Assembly (NCBI GenBank): GCA_032191485.1
Contig: JAVDOI010000003.1
Location: forward strand, 7,969,486-8,033,485
DNA length: 64,000 nucleotides
Reading direction: 5' to 3'
From: Leptoclinus maculatus
Taxonomy: Eukaryota > Chordata > Actinopteri > Perciformes > Stichaeidae
The notes beneath the pieces are model-generated. The model did not search any database and was not told where the DNA came from. It saw only the letters and a list, made by a program, of their open reading frames with translations. Both the position numbers and the translations under genes were made by a program. Below, piece by piece: positions 23,891 through 36,126 of this stretch (position 1 is its first letter; the number at the start of each line of letters is the position of its first letter).

Positions 23891-25384
23891 CCAACCCCGG
23901 TCATGTCTGTTCATGTCTGTTCATGTCTAATGAGTTGGGAGCTGTGGTTACAATCAGAACACCTACTACAGAAATACTACATGGGATTTACTCATGCGGG
24001 TGGCGTGTTTTGCAACGAAAGGGCTGCAGGGAAGTAAATTTCACCCTCTTAGAGACACGTTCTCAAATGAACTGAGAATATATGTTTTTATTTCAACTGT
24101 ATTACACCTACTTTGGTTTAAAAGCTACTGGTTTGAAGCATAATGGAAGTTAGAGAAATTATTATTTATGGGTGTACAACGCTGGTTTCAAATTATAGAT
24201 AAAAAAACTGCGTTGCAAATGTTTTATGAGGACGTAAATGCATTTATTATATTTTCAGGCCAAGGTTTGTTAAGAAACGCTGAATTGTAAACAAAGGGTA
24301 ACTTGATTATGTTTTTTGACTAATTTCCATGCAAATTTCTCTTGAGTCATCAAGTCATCAGACTGACTCAATAATCACAGTTACAAAGCATTATCTATCT
24401 ACAGTTAGTCAGCTAATAAGCCAATAAGTAAGGCTGTATCTGTAAAACCAATGAACGTAATTATGGTACATCTTGTCGCCTCTGAATTCAACTTTTAATT
24501 TGTAAGAGACCAAATGTGCTCTTTTTTTTCAAACGTTACGTAATCTTACTTTAAATGAAGCATACTCAATGTCAGTTATGGACCATGCTGCGGCCTGCGG
24601 GACAGACACTAAGCTGGAAGAGAGCATTTTTAGTGTTCAGCGTTGCATCACTACATCGCTACAGTACAGACCCACAACAAGGACAGTTCGGAGACGCCAT
24701 CGCGCCTCCTTTCAGACCAAAATGTCACCGTGCCAGATTTGTGGCCTCGCAACAATTTTCGGCAGCGCCAAAATGAGGGGTAAATTGCCTTGAGTCATCG
24801 GATTCCTATTGGGGAAAATGTTTGCGGAATGATTGGCAGTGAGACCAGAACCACTTTTAAACGGTCAGAGAAGATGAAGGGGGAAAAAGCGATTGAGGCA
24901 TCAGGTCTGTTCCAAGACTAAATCCGACTGTCAACAATGTTAGCCTGTGATCTGGCCCTCCAGCACGACACACGCTGCACGACATGCCTTTTCGAAGGGG
25001 AAATAGAGTAACAGCAGGAATGTGATAGTGTTTAGATGGTCCATCCAGCCGTTCAGCAGATCCAGAAATTTACTGCTTGAGTGCAGAGGAAGACCAGCGC
25101 TGTTCTCCCTCTTTGTTTGGTATGCACATGACTGGAGGATTAAGGCCGATTGCTTTGTTAAACCAGCAATTACAGTACAATGTTCTGTTTATGTGGGATA
25201 ACTGGGAACTAATACTCACACTGTGGAGAGCAGCTCTTCGTGGAAGCCCTGCACATCCTCTCTCGCCTCGTTTCGGGTGAGCCTCGAAACGTGCGTTTGA
25301 TTTGCAGCTTTGACCCCGGGATCACATCATCATTTTCAAAACGAGTTCACTCCTCATTAGAAGTGAGAAAAGTGACGGAGCGAC

Positions 25385-25414
25385 GGGGGGAGGGGGGGGG
25401 GGGGGGGGGGGGGG
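25385..25414. repeat. G-rich run with (G)23
   Basis: Six G, one A, then 23 G. Strong G-quadruplex potential. Confidence 0.97.
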
Positions 25415-25539
25415 AAGAGGGAGAGGCCGATAAATAAAGATAAATGGGACGAGAGGAAAACGGAGAGCGAGAGAGACAGCGAAAGAGCGCTTCGGTTGAT
25501 GTGAGCCAAACGACAGGCGTTGGGACACGAATGTGAAAA

Positions 25540-25800
25540 CTTAATGGGCTTGGCCTCTGAAGTGGGCCTCCACAGTAAAATGAAAAGCCTGTGGAGCTGG
25601 CTCCGGTGATGGATGAAGCGCTGTGCTCGCCGGGCCCTGACAGATTCTGGGAAAGCGCTTGAGCCGTCTCCTGTTCTGATAAAGAAATAAGAGGAGAGCC
25701 GGCGCTGCTCGTCTCGCTCCCGACAGAGGAGCTTTAAAATGTGGCATATTTTCCCCAGCCAGGCTGCCATTATCTACAAAGCTGAATACTGATCACGCTA
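25540..25800. promoter_or_regulatory. Candidate conserved noncoding element
   Basis: Non-repetitive, moderately GC-rich stretch between a poly-G tract and AT-rich DNA, with words such as cttaatgggctt, gataaagaaataag and gccattatc. Weak evidence. Confidence 0.2.
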
Positions 25801-27766
25801 TTTGCTTTGCACCCCTTCTCCTAGGACAATTATAGGATCAATACTTTAGTGTGTGGAAATATCAGCCGCCATAACTATAAACTGGAAGTACCCTGTTGGG
25901 AAAACGACGTGTTAGCTTATTGGCCTTGGCGGCAGAAGTTGCCATCCTCCTACGCCTCTGACCCAGTGACTGTGCAACACAGAAACAGAGACCTGGGACT
26001 GAGCTCACATCTCCCCGAGTCGTCTTCAGTCTGGTTTCTAATTGGTACCATCTCCTCTCTCAGTAACATCACAAGAGTCATGGCAGAGGTGATGGGGACC
26101 AGATGGTGACGAGCCTCTCTTCTCTTCACCTCTACATCAATGCGGTTTTCTTGTTGGTCCTTTGCTTATCTTATCTGTCGGCTCCTCCTCTGCCGCCGCC
26201 ATCACAATGTTGTTTTTTTATTGCCTTTGGTTTCCAATACAATTGCCGTAGACTAAATCAATGTGCATTCAATTCAACTCCCACTTCCATCACGGGCGGC
26301 TATGATTGATCGTACAGGATCAGTTGTCCTTTCGGACGATAGATAGATTGATTTGGCCTCAAAAGATTGTGCTCTGATTTAAGTGAAGTGGCTTGTGGTG
26401 GCTGAGTCCTTCTGCAGACTTTCGACCTCTAATTAACACCCTGTCCTCCCCTTCCTCCCCATCTATCATTTCCCAAAAGTGATCCAATACAGCCCAGGCT
26501 TAAAACGTTGCTGTCCTGGCGAAGGTCGAACCTCTTCAGCTCCTCACACTCGCACATGCACACAGAGAGGCCAAGACACACATTGATCCTACGGGCTGGT
26601 GTTCATTTCAGATTCCTGTTAGGATCCATGCACCTCATTGATTTCACCATCTCCTCTGATTAGGCAATTGAGGAGAAACATACCAGTGTTCCGGTGGGCC
26701 TGATCAGGGAGACTTGCCCCATAGGACAGCTGATAAAAAGAGAAGGAAAAAGTAGAAGAGAGACGGGTACAAAGAACGGACTGAGCCTCACCCCCCCCTT
26801 GGTTACTGCGGCTCTGCCAGTCAAGCGTTACCATCTAACATGACGACTGTATTAGCAGATTTCATCAGCTAGCTAGCTAATTAAGCTAATGTTGGTTGGT
26901 TGAAAATTGCTGTGTAGCCTTTTTAATGTTTCCAGCTGACTCATTTTAAAATGAGAATCTTATAAAAGGGGTCTTAAATAGGCACTTTGTGGCTATATGT
27001 ATGATTTCATGCAAAAAGACTGAGGCTAAAGCTAACATGTCCCAGAGCATCAGCATCCTCACCAGTTGATGATCAATGGAAATAAAGAAAAACACTGTTG
27101 TGTCCTGTATTAAGTATGAAAACAAGGTCATTATCATCAGGCTAATATTTCGACTCTGTTAGCCAAACAGGGTATTTCCAAAAAGTCATAGTTTACTGAA
27201 TTTTGTATCCGTGTCGTTGATCATAAAATGACAGCTTGTTTGGTAATATTGTTGCGGTTGCTAAACTATGATTAGAAAGTTGCTGTTTGGGGGTGCAGGG
27301 GTTTAGAAAATGCTCAATTAGGAAAAGATTAAAAAGAAAAGAAGCAACAACAACGCATGTATGCCTGCACTGACTCAAAACAAAGGCTTTGTGGTGCATA
27401 CAAAGCAGCAGAACGTGTTCTGCTCAGTGATTTCCGACCCAGAGGACAGAGAGCAGACACAAAGCCTGTCTGTGCCCACGACACAGATCACATGCAACGA
27501 CCTGGAACTGCTTCTGAACACACAGCCCAGACCACAGAAGTGGATCCAGTCACAGCAGCAGCAGAGGAAAACTGTCCAGGCATTCTTCTCTGTCTGTGTC
27601 AACAATGACACACCTCTGCTCCGGCTTGTCCCCTCCCTCCTGCTGCTGTCTGCAAAGCACTGACAGAGAAAAACAAGCCTGTGTCACTGTAAAGCCAAAA
27701 AACGCTTTTTTTCTTATTCATTGTGCTTCACTGTCTTGAGCAGTCCTTAATCCCAGCCGTGTCTGC

Positions 27767-27787
27767 CTCTCTTTCTCTCTCTCTCTG
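27767..27787. repeat. CT-rich microsatellite
   Basis: Interrupted CT run. Confidence 0.85.
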
Positions 27788-28579
27788 CTCCCTCTTGCTT
27801 TCTCTCTTCAGAGGGATAAAGCAGCAGTTGAAGAGGTAGCCCACCCTAGGGGTTGAAAGCCTGTATCCCATCCAACCCTGAAAGCTGTTTTCACTCAAAA
27901 CATTGTCAGTGTGCCCAAACATGTCAGAGGAAGTTATTTGTAACAAGAGGGATAGGGAACTATCCTTTGGATCTGTCATCGGGCTCTGGAGGGGAAGCTC
28001 GCCCTCTCACTGGCCACACACCTCCGCCGGCCAATCAGAAGGAAGGAAAGAAAAATAAATAGGTGGCTCTGTCTCCGAATGGACAGCTCACACTGGTGGT
28101 TTCATCATCCTCCCGGCGTGTCGGGTGCAATTGGCAACAGCGTTTCTGAGAATGTTTGTACTTTCTATTTTTCCTGTGCTGTTCCTCGTCTCTCATCTTT
28201 CCCATAGGTGACCACTTTTAAACACAGCGCACGAGATGTCATTCATCACGTTTGGAGTGGTAAAACATAATCTAAAACAAAATCACAGTGTGTTACATAA
28301 TCAACCAAATAAAGCAAAAGTGTAGTTCCTAATATACCGCCGCAACTTCCAGCTTTTCCGTACTCCTCTGAATGCATTAAACTTTCTGGCCTCAACTTAA
28401 AAAAAATAAATACATTATTTAGCATAAATCCAACTTCCAAGAATGTGTTATAGTGGAAGCCATGTTTACTAATGGTGTAGTGATAAAAGGGTTAATCCAG
28501 TGATTCAGTATTGCACTTCCATGAAGAAGAAACTGAAATAGATAATAGAAGCAGTAAAGGCAGATAAATCCTGACCTTT

Positions 28580-28735
28580 CGTCCCTAATATGGGTAAAAC
28601 TCCAATTACCCTTGATACTACATTTCCCATGATGCAAAAGACTTGATGAAGCTTCTTTTCAAACTTTGCAAAGCTCCCTCAGAGCCATAAAATACATTAA
28701 AAACTTAAAATAACTCTTCATGATGGGTAAACTTA
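28580..28735. mobile_element. Interspersed repeat, copy A (pair with 49.1 kb)
   Basis: Shares 'tttcaaactttg.aaa.ctcc' (28657-28677), then an 'agagcca' word and 'gatgggtaaactt' (28719-28731), with 49113-49196 in the same order and orientation. This looks like an old dispersed teleost repeat without coding capacity. Confidence 0.65.
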
Positions 28736-29559
28736 ACTTAATGTGTAAAAATGGTCGCTTAAACTACTTATGTATCTAAATGTTACTGTACTCTCCATAA
28801 CACAGACGGCAGCAGCTTCTAAACACATTCAAATTAAATAAGCTAGAAGAGATCAGATCATAATACATAAATGAATTATTATTACATTTGTTTAAAATGC
28901 ATACAGGAGCTGAGCATTTCCCCGTTTCGAGATGGAGCGGTATCCGAGCAATGAGTCACAGCAGCTCGTCCAACCAGCTCTCTGGGCGTAAAAACAAAAC
29001 TTTATGAGAAGATCACAGGCACGAGGGCCGACAATAGCAGAAGTCATTAATCAAAGGTGGAGCGTTTGCCACGGCATGCGTGGCGTGGTGGGAGGCTCGG
29101 TTGGAAGAGCATCACAGAAAACGACTCATGCTTTTCCAGATTCGTCGGTGCAATTCCCTCACATCTCCTCCTCCTTCATCATCACAGCAAGCCGGAAAAA
29201 AAAGTCAGCGGCTGAATGTTGATCACTGACAAAGAATCGATGCGAAGACGAACACAAGCAAATGTTGCATTGTGCAAACACCCGCTGGCGTGCTGAAACG
29301 TGCAATGAGTGTCACAACCCCCATGCGTGCGCGCAAGCTTAATTCACGAGTACAGTCATTCATAAAACTACAGGCACACATGCATGATGCTCTATCACAG
29401 AGCCACTCACACACACACACAGGGAAACTCCCCCAAGGCAGGCTGTGCCCAATCAATTGTTGTAACCATTACTCAACACATGTGGCTAATTTGTCCCTGG
29501 CAATTTACATCACGGCTGGGTGATGGTCTACAGAGAGAGATAGAACAAAGCCGAGGCGG

Positions 29560-29735
29560 TCACATGCCAGGTCCGGACCAAACCGTCGCAGCCACAAACG
29601 CGCAGGATAAATGTCAGCACTTTGACCAATCCGGCCTCCCATTCTGCTTCTGTCAACACACACCAGCGCGATAAATATTAGCAAGGATATTGGCTGCGCT
29701 GGAGAAAGCGGCGGAGTCACGGCTGAGGCCGGACT
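29560..29735. promoter_or_regulatory. Candidate conserved noncoding element
   Basis: Complex DNA with gataaatgtcagc, tgaccaatccgg and gataaatattagcaagg. No repeat wording. Enhancer role is a guess. Confidence 0.2.
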
Positions 29736-29939
29736 TGATGCTCACACGTCAGGGTTTGCCAGGTGGCAAAGGCAAAGCATCTGATGTTGCACTAGAGTCA
29801 TTTAGCTAAATTAAAGTAAAATGTGCTGGAGCCTGCGGCTGGAAGAATATAAAGAGAAGAGTCACTACCTCGTCCACACACATTTGTCAATGCAGGCGGA
29901 TAGACTGACAGTTGCATGTGCGTGCGTTTGTGCGTGCGT

Positions 29940-29940
<1 letters not shown>

Positions 29941-30014
<74 letters not shown>
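29941..30014. repeat. (CA)37 microsatellite
   Basis: Pure 74-bp run directly preceded by a TG/CG alternating stretch (29919-29940). It produces false Thr-His and Cys-Val reading frames on both strands. Confidence 0.98.
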
Positions 30015-30016
<2 letters not shown>

Positions 30017-30144
30017 CTCTGTGGGTAATAGCGGCTGCATGGGTGTTAGAGGGGCGCCACTGTGGTTGGACTGGGCTGTCTGGGAGCATAAAGTGGCCCT
30101 CTCATGGTTCCCCACTTGCCTTGGGTGGTCTGACTCTGGTGTTG

Positions 30145-30169
30145 GTGTGTGTGTGTGTGTGTGTGTGTG
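30145..30169. repeat. (GT)12 microsatellite
   Basis: Pure run of the complementary dinucleotide, 130 bp after the (CA)37 tract. Confidence 0.95.
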
Positions 30170-30486
30170 GACAGGGACGGACATACACTCGTCCTGCAAA
30201 GGTGAGATGAGTGAGTGTGTGTGGTTGCAAAGGGTGGCAAGGCAGCCTGGGCAGTGCCCACACATGGAGCGCCGCAAGTCCCACTGACCATCCCATTCAA
30301 CACACACAAACACACACACAGAGCCCCCATCAATGCGGAACAAATATTTTGACAGAGACGGGTAGACGACGGAGCGTCTCTTCTCTCTCTAGCCGGGATT
30401 ACTTCTGGTGTAAGACCGGGGCTCAGCACAGGATGGCCTCGGTATGCTCAAAGAGGTCCTGGGGAAACCTCAGCTGCATTTAGAGT

Positions 30487-30501
30487 CCCCCCCCCCCCCC
30501 C
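30487..30501. repeat. (C)15 run
   Basis: Homopolymer. Confidence 0.95.
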
Positions 30502-30713
30502 ACCAACCCCGGCACCGACGACTCTGGAGGCAGACACTAACCCTAAAGCATCAGCCGGTGGGGCGAGGACGACAGCAGACTCCTTGGGTTTCTAAGTTGT
30601 GGCCGAAAGGAAACAAATAAACATCTTCTCCTTCCAATGAGATTTCAACAAGCAAATACATACTTGCCTGTCGCCGTTCCAGTTCAGTCGAAAAAAAACC
30701 GTGTCATTCTCTG

Positions 30714-30735
30714 TCTCTCTCTCTCTCTCTCTCTC
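30714..30735. repeat. (TC)11 microsatellite
   Basis: Pure run. Confidence 0.95.
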
Positions 30736-31121
30736 CTGCTCGCTCTCTCATAAGTGCCAGGCTATTTTGGCTTCCCAAAATATTTTCTAAAGCCTGAAGA
30801 GCTGCTTTTATATATCTGTCGCCATTACTGTTTGAAAGTGAGTGTGTCAGCTGAAAAGGACCATTCAGTGGCCAGAATCAAAGTGTGTTGACTATGTGAA
30901 ATGGCTCTCTATTGAGAGGGAAGGCCACCTCAGTCCACAAAATTAGAGCTTCACAGCGTCCGATGTCCGTTACCTTAATCACCGGTGGTCACGTTTGAAT
31001 GAATCAAGCCATTTGTAACGGCTTTGTAAAACAGCACAACACGGCTGCTGTCGCTTTAAGGAGCTCGCCGCTCTCTTTCAACTATTCTCTACAGCGAATA
31101 GTGACTTAGCGTGGTTCAGTC

Positions 31122-31200
31122 AGATGCTACTGTACTTATTCCACCCCACTACATTTCAAAAGGGAGACATTGAGCTTCCGTTTATTACATTAAAAATGCA
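31122..31200. mobile_element. Fragment of a common fish repeat ('ccactacatttcaaa' type)
   Basis: The words 'ctactgtacttattccaccc' and 'cactacatttcaaaagggag' match a teleost repeat built on 'tactttactccactacatttcaaagggaaatattg'. Only a fragment remains. Confidence 0.5.
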
Positions 31201-31439
31201 GACCAGTCAAACAAACGTTGAATTTTCTGTCTGGAGAAGTTTACTACTTTTGATGACATTCTTTCACCCTCGCTGTTGTAAAACTCCCCATACCGGGGTC
31301 GACACATTAGACGAGATGCTTTGTTGTTTACATGCTATTTCTCTGCCTCCTCCATGCATGCAGGCTTGGAGTTAAGGGAGCACCATTTATTATTGATCAG
31401 GCTATTTCCAAATGTCCTTATTGAGTAATAAACAGTCGT

Positions 31440-31575
31440 TCATAGACAGTCGGTGCATTAGTGTCAGCAGGAGCGCCAGGCGGACAGCAGAGGCCTATCA
31501 GTCACCATCACTCGCAACGTGACGAGACTGATTATAGGTTATTATTAAGCTGTATTGATTACTGCCAGGGGGAGC
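31440..31575. promoter_or_regulatory. Candidate conserved noncoding element
   Basis: Includes gattataggttattatt and gtattgattactgcc in complex sequence. Weak inference. Confidence 0.2.
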
Positions 31576-31998
31576 TGAGTGTGCTGGAGAGAGACTGTTG
31601 AACTGTATAGGGAGAGACTTTTACAGCTCCCTGCACTTTAGTACACTGTAGAGAAGTAATGCACACTATTGGACAGTTAAAGCAGCTCACAATGTTCGAC
31701 AATAAACACAGTGTTTACTGTGATGCTTTATTTCTAGCCTATTAGCATGACATGCAGTTTCACTGAGTGTTTTTCCTCTCTGGGCCCATGTCAGGGAAGT
31801 CCTATTTACCATCAAATTCCATCAGTGGTTTGAAGATTTTATCGTCACAATAATTATGGCTGTCCATTTATTGAATAAACTTTTGAAGCGGTAGCACGTT
31901 GAGATGCCGGAGCCACCCCAAACACCACTTTTGGGGGCAGAGTGAACAGCTTACAGGCTTTGGGAGCCATGTGGGTAACCTACGCTGTACCACTCTGT

Positions 31999-31999
<1 letters not shown>

Positions 32000-32074
<75 letters not shown>
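32000..32074. repeat. (CA)37 microsatellite
   Basis: Pure 75-bp run. Confidence 0.98.
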
Positions 32075-32075
<1 letters not shown>

Positions 32076-32239
32076 ATTCTCTCCCCCAAACCGATCATTA
32101 TACCCATCCTGCCCACAGCTCGAGAGTCCTCAGGTCCACAGAACATACTTAGTTGTGGTTGAAGAAGCACTTACATCCACTCAGCACTTGGCCATTCCCT
32201 GCCCAAGACGATGGCGTTCTGGTGGGGGAGATCTTCTTT

Positions 32240-32470
32240 TACGAACTTCCTGCGATCGTCCATCATCCTGCTAAAAAGAAATGGGCGGGTACGGTGGCCA
32301 CAGTCTCTAACCTCAAGGAGAGCCTAATGCAAGGGGCCTTTCTGGGCCGACTCCTCGGCCACCGTTGCATAAGAAGTGATGCCGTTAATTATTAATGCTC
32401 CATTGGGTTTAATATTTAATGGCGGCGACATGTAATTCACACTTACACTCGAGAAATCACGGGGTACAGA
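32240..32470. promoter_or_regulatory. Candidate conserved noncoding element with paired AT-rich cores
   Basis: The core at 32380-32425 has gttaattattaatgc and ggtttaatatttaatggc separated by a ccattgg CCAAT-type word (32400-32406). Surroundings are complex and non-repetitive. Among the best enhancer-like candidates in the window, but conservation is untested. Confidence 0.35.
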
Positions 32471-33469
32471 CCAAAATAAACAAGTGTATTTGGTCCAAAG
32501 AGTGCAGGAGAGGGTGTTATATGAATCCTATCCGGTGGGCTCGGATTTCACTAATAATCTTCACTGTAAAACAGCAACTGAGTGCTTGATTTGATCCGCA
32601 TCGGAAAAGTTTGGAACCAGCAGATTTGAATGCATCATTTATCAATGTGAACCAAATCAATAAAATTCAAAAGCAAAAAGGCTTTTCCTTTTAGCAAAGT
32701 TGAAACCCAGAAGGGCGGTCTATTCATTGAATGCTACAATAATCAAACTATTGTGTTAGGGTTACTATTTTAATACGACATTGGCAACATGTGCCTCTGA
32801 GCTACAAATACAACTTTTTGTCAGCCAGCAATGCTTCAACCTCCTAAACTGTCCCTGTTTGGCCAGTGACTCTGCGAGGCTGAGCCCTGCAAGTAACCAG
32901 GGATTTAAATGAGGTGGTGAACTTTGAGTTAACACCTTTCGGGGTTACAGACGATGTGAGCATGTGTTGTGAATTTGGGAGAGCTGCATGAGAGCAGCAG
33001 AGTGACCTCTGACATGTGCAACACCTCCTAATTTGTCCTGAAAAGAAGTTAACGAGGCCTACTGGGGAGAGGGTCATTAAAGTGAGGGCACTGGAGGCCT
33101 TGCTGTGACAGACACAAGGAGCCTGTGTGTTTATATGATGAGTTTATGGCATTAATAAATATAGGGGGTTATTTATGTCTTTTCTAATATTGGCTAATTT
33201 CACCAGCGAATTTCATTTACAAATAGCTTTGGGAAGTGAAAACCTTCATTTACCGAGATATGACTCAATCACACCTGTAATACTGTACTTTATAATGTAA
33301 TCCAACACATTATAAACCCAACAAAAATAAGACTATTGTAGACCGTATGCTACTGTACACGTGTTCGTGTTAATATGTCAACCCCTACCCGTATCATGCT
33401 GCAGTGGTTGAGGACAAATTCAGATACATATATAGTACTCAACATACTTTTACTTAATAAAAGTATCAC

Positions 33470-33610
33470 CAGTGTTTTAGTACTCGAGATCCGTCTTGGA
33501 CTTAAGGTCTCGGGCTCTTCTCGTAATCGACTGCAGTTTTGCTCGATCTTGATTCGGTCTCAGACAAAGAGGACTCAGGATTATATTTCAAGACCACGTC
33601 TGCAGGGATT
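33470..33610. mobile_element. Degenerate fish repeat ('ctcgagatccgtcttggact' type)
   Basis: Words such as 'tactcgagatccgtcttgg', 'cttaaggtctcgggctc' and 'ggtctcagac' resemble a teleost repeat rich in 'actcgagtccg' and 'gtctcgg' words. Family uncertain. Confidence 0.5.
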
Positions 33611-33929
33611 CCACTCAACCTCCTGTGCATTGTCTGATATATTCATTGACAACATTACTGTGATTGCTCATAGAAAACAAAGGTCAAATTTCCACGCATA
33701 TAAAATTCACCTCTGCAACAGAAGTTACCCACAAGGAAAATGACTCATCATGCAGAATGGCCCCCATTATGTCGATGTTAGCTGGTTCATTCATTTTGTT
33801 TCATAAACGTGTAAGCAGTACATTAATGTTGCAGTTGGCTGAGGTGGAGCTAATTTGATCAAATGTTAACCTGAAAAGCAACCAGGTGTCAAAATACAGA
33901 GGAATAAAAATAAAAAAAAAATAAAAAGT

Positions 33930-34064
33930 TAAACACTTTGGAATCTAGTGAAGTAGAAAGTAGCATCAAATGGGAAAAAACGCATGTGAAGAACAAGTAC
34001 CTACAAACTGTATTTACTGCAAGAGTACTTGAGTAAATGAAATGATGGACCTTCCACCACTGCC
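33930..34064. mobile_element. Fish repeat fragment ('agtacttgagtaaatg' type)
   Basis: The order 'aagtagcatcaaatggga', 'gaacaagtacct', 'gcaagagtacttgagtaaatg' and 'ccttccaccactg' matches the end of a very common teleost repeat; the 31.1 kb fragment probably comes from the same family. Confidence 0.65.
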
Positions 34065-35351
34065 AAGATGCACTGTGTACAACAATGACACGATAAGAAC
34101 ACCGACGTGTGGGTTACAAATTGTAAGATAGAAATGTTCATGAAGGCAGGTGTGGCGTAAAAAGACAATGCGCCAATGATTATCCCATCATGCTTAGGGA
34201 GGGAGTGTCTACGACAATCAGGATCTAGGTCGAGGAACCTCATTTTGCTGATCTGGGTTTGGTTGTGGTGATCAAATGCCTTAGTGACTGGTAGATAACT
34301 TGGCTGTTACATATACTGTACACATAAGTACACTGCATATAGACTGTATATCTGTGTATGTGTGTGCACGCATGAGTTCCTGCGAGTCACGTGTGTGTTT
34401 GAAAGTCATTTCAGAGGAAGGCGTCAAAAGTAAAGTATATAAAGTAATGCTGTTGCTATTTTGTCAGTGATTTTATCAGATGAATAGGTGGACAACACAG
34501 AGCAGAACTACTAGAAACTCACATGTTCAACCATCCGTTGGGTCTCTCATGATCATACGACTTTTCTTTAAGTTCACCTCTTGTGCACCCGAAGCAGTGA
34601 AACCGCACCATATGCTTCCAGGGCAGTGAGCTTACCACTGATAAACATTCCTCAGTCTGTGGTGGAAACTGATTTTTTTTTATTTTTAAGGCTGCTGTGT
34701 GTGGCTTTGTCAGCCTTGACTACGACCGAGGAGGAATGGACGTATAGCCGAGTGGCTCTGAAGGGCCCCTTTTAGCCGCTGCACCACTGGAGGGCACTGC
34801 ACCGTCTGCCTTCACACAGAGCGCTCTTTGTTGGGAGATGCTTTCGCCACAGACACTGGGGATGATTAACGGTGACTAAGTGAGGCTATAATAGCTATTT
34901 GCCACATTTTGCATCACGTGTGATGTAAGTTCCAAACGTCAGTACAGTATGATTGCCCAAAAAGGCTCCTTTCTATACTGCTTTATTTGCAGGGTATGTT
35001 CAATTCCTAATGACAAAAAAATACAATTGTATACACAGTGAACGATAAGTGCATCGTTATCACTGTTAAAGCTAAAGGGTGTTTCTGTGGTGTGAAGTAC
35101 TTTGCTCACCAAAAAAAGAAAAACAACAACACACAAATGCCACACAGCATGAAGCCTCCTCTACCGCAAAGCTCGCAGTCATGTTTTTCTATTTCCTATT
35201 TTTTTCTTCTCCTTCTCAAGCAAACTGCAGGAGGGTTGGCTACATTGGAATGCTACTGGGTTTGAGTTGTTTCAAATGAAATAGTTTGGCCTCAACACCT
35301 CAGCTCCCCCTCCAGCCACGATGTCACAAACACTTACATCCGTGATGGAAG

Positions 35352-35373
35352 AAAAAAAAAAAAAAAAAAAAAA
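35352..35373. repeat. (A)22 run
   Basis: Homopolymer. Not clearly the tail of a retrocopy, because no related coding sequence precedes it on either strand. Confidence 0.95.
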
Positions 35374-36112
35374 GCACAGCGTGCAACGACAGTTGGCAGC
35401 GATAAAGTGAGGCGAAGAAATGAGGCAGCTGCAGAGCCAGAGCAGACCTGCCGACTCAGGGTTTTGGACTGCTAGCACTAATGCTACAAGTGCTACAGCA
35501 GGACATGCCCGGTTTGCTGGAAAAAAAATAATTGTTGAGTGGGTTAGATTGAAGATAACTGGTGGTTAATAATTGCAGAAAATGACAGGATGGATGTGGA
35601 AATAAAGTGTTGGAAATGTGTGTAATATAGGTTGAAAGGCAATGGTGAAAATTGGAGAAGAGTTGGCATGCAGGGTGATGAAAAGGTTCTGAAAAAGAGA
35701 GCAAACGAGAAAAGAAAAAAACAGACTTATGGAAAAGTTGGAAAATCCATCAAGAGACGCAGTAGGATTCTGTATGACTGATAGGCCTTAATCAGAGGAT
35801 ATGATACGACGAGGAAGGTCCAAACCACCGGCAGCACCGGGCGCCTCGCCGTGCACAGCGCTGGAACCGACGCCTGCAGAAGCTCGGGCTTTAGGTGGGC
35901 AGACGTTCAAGTTTTGCTTTGACGCTCCACCCCGCAAGCCGCTTTTATGGGCCTGTTTACTAGCATGGGCTTCCAGAGATCTTTATCCACTGCGCCTTTG
36001 ATTTGCCAGAGCTCTCATCCCACATCCCATATGCAGCGGCAGAGACACGGGTCTTTCAAGACGCACAAATAGAAATCTGGCAGTCATTTCACAGTCAGAT
36101 TTTTTTTTCTGT

Positions 36113-36126
36113 CCCCCCCCCCCCCC
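36113..36126. repeat. (C)14 run in a pyrimidine-rich tract
   Basis: Preceded by T-runs and followed by more C-rich DNA to about 36180. Confidence 0.95.

Larger units (their letters stand above)
17600..29900. other. Intergenic; no supported gene
   Basis: About 12 kb with microsatellites (21.0, 21.1, 23.2, 25.4, 27.8 kb), one copy of a shared interspersed repeat (28.6 kb) and several complex islands that look regulatory. A 206-codon minus-strand open frame at 20664-21284 is driven by the TG/CA tracts (Thr-His repeats) and is not a gene. Confidence 0.55.
30170..31120. other. Intergenic; no supported gene
   Basis: Contains short CA, C and CT tracts. No coding evidence. Confidence 0.55.

Noticed and set aside
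27361..27663. 100-codon open frame with a glutamine run
   Set aside because: Some gene-like texture but no homology I can name; a second frame is open over the same bases.
29798..30343. 181-codon minus-strand open frame, and overlapping plus-strand frames
   Set aside because: Created by the (CA)37 tract, which is open in most frames on both strands.
35352..35373. Poly-A as the tail of a processed pseudogene
   Set aside because: No coding-like sequence or target duplication is found next to it.
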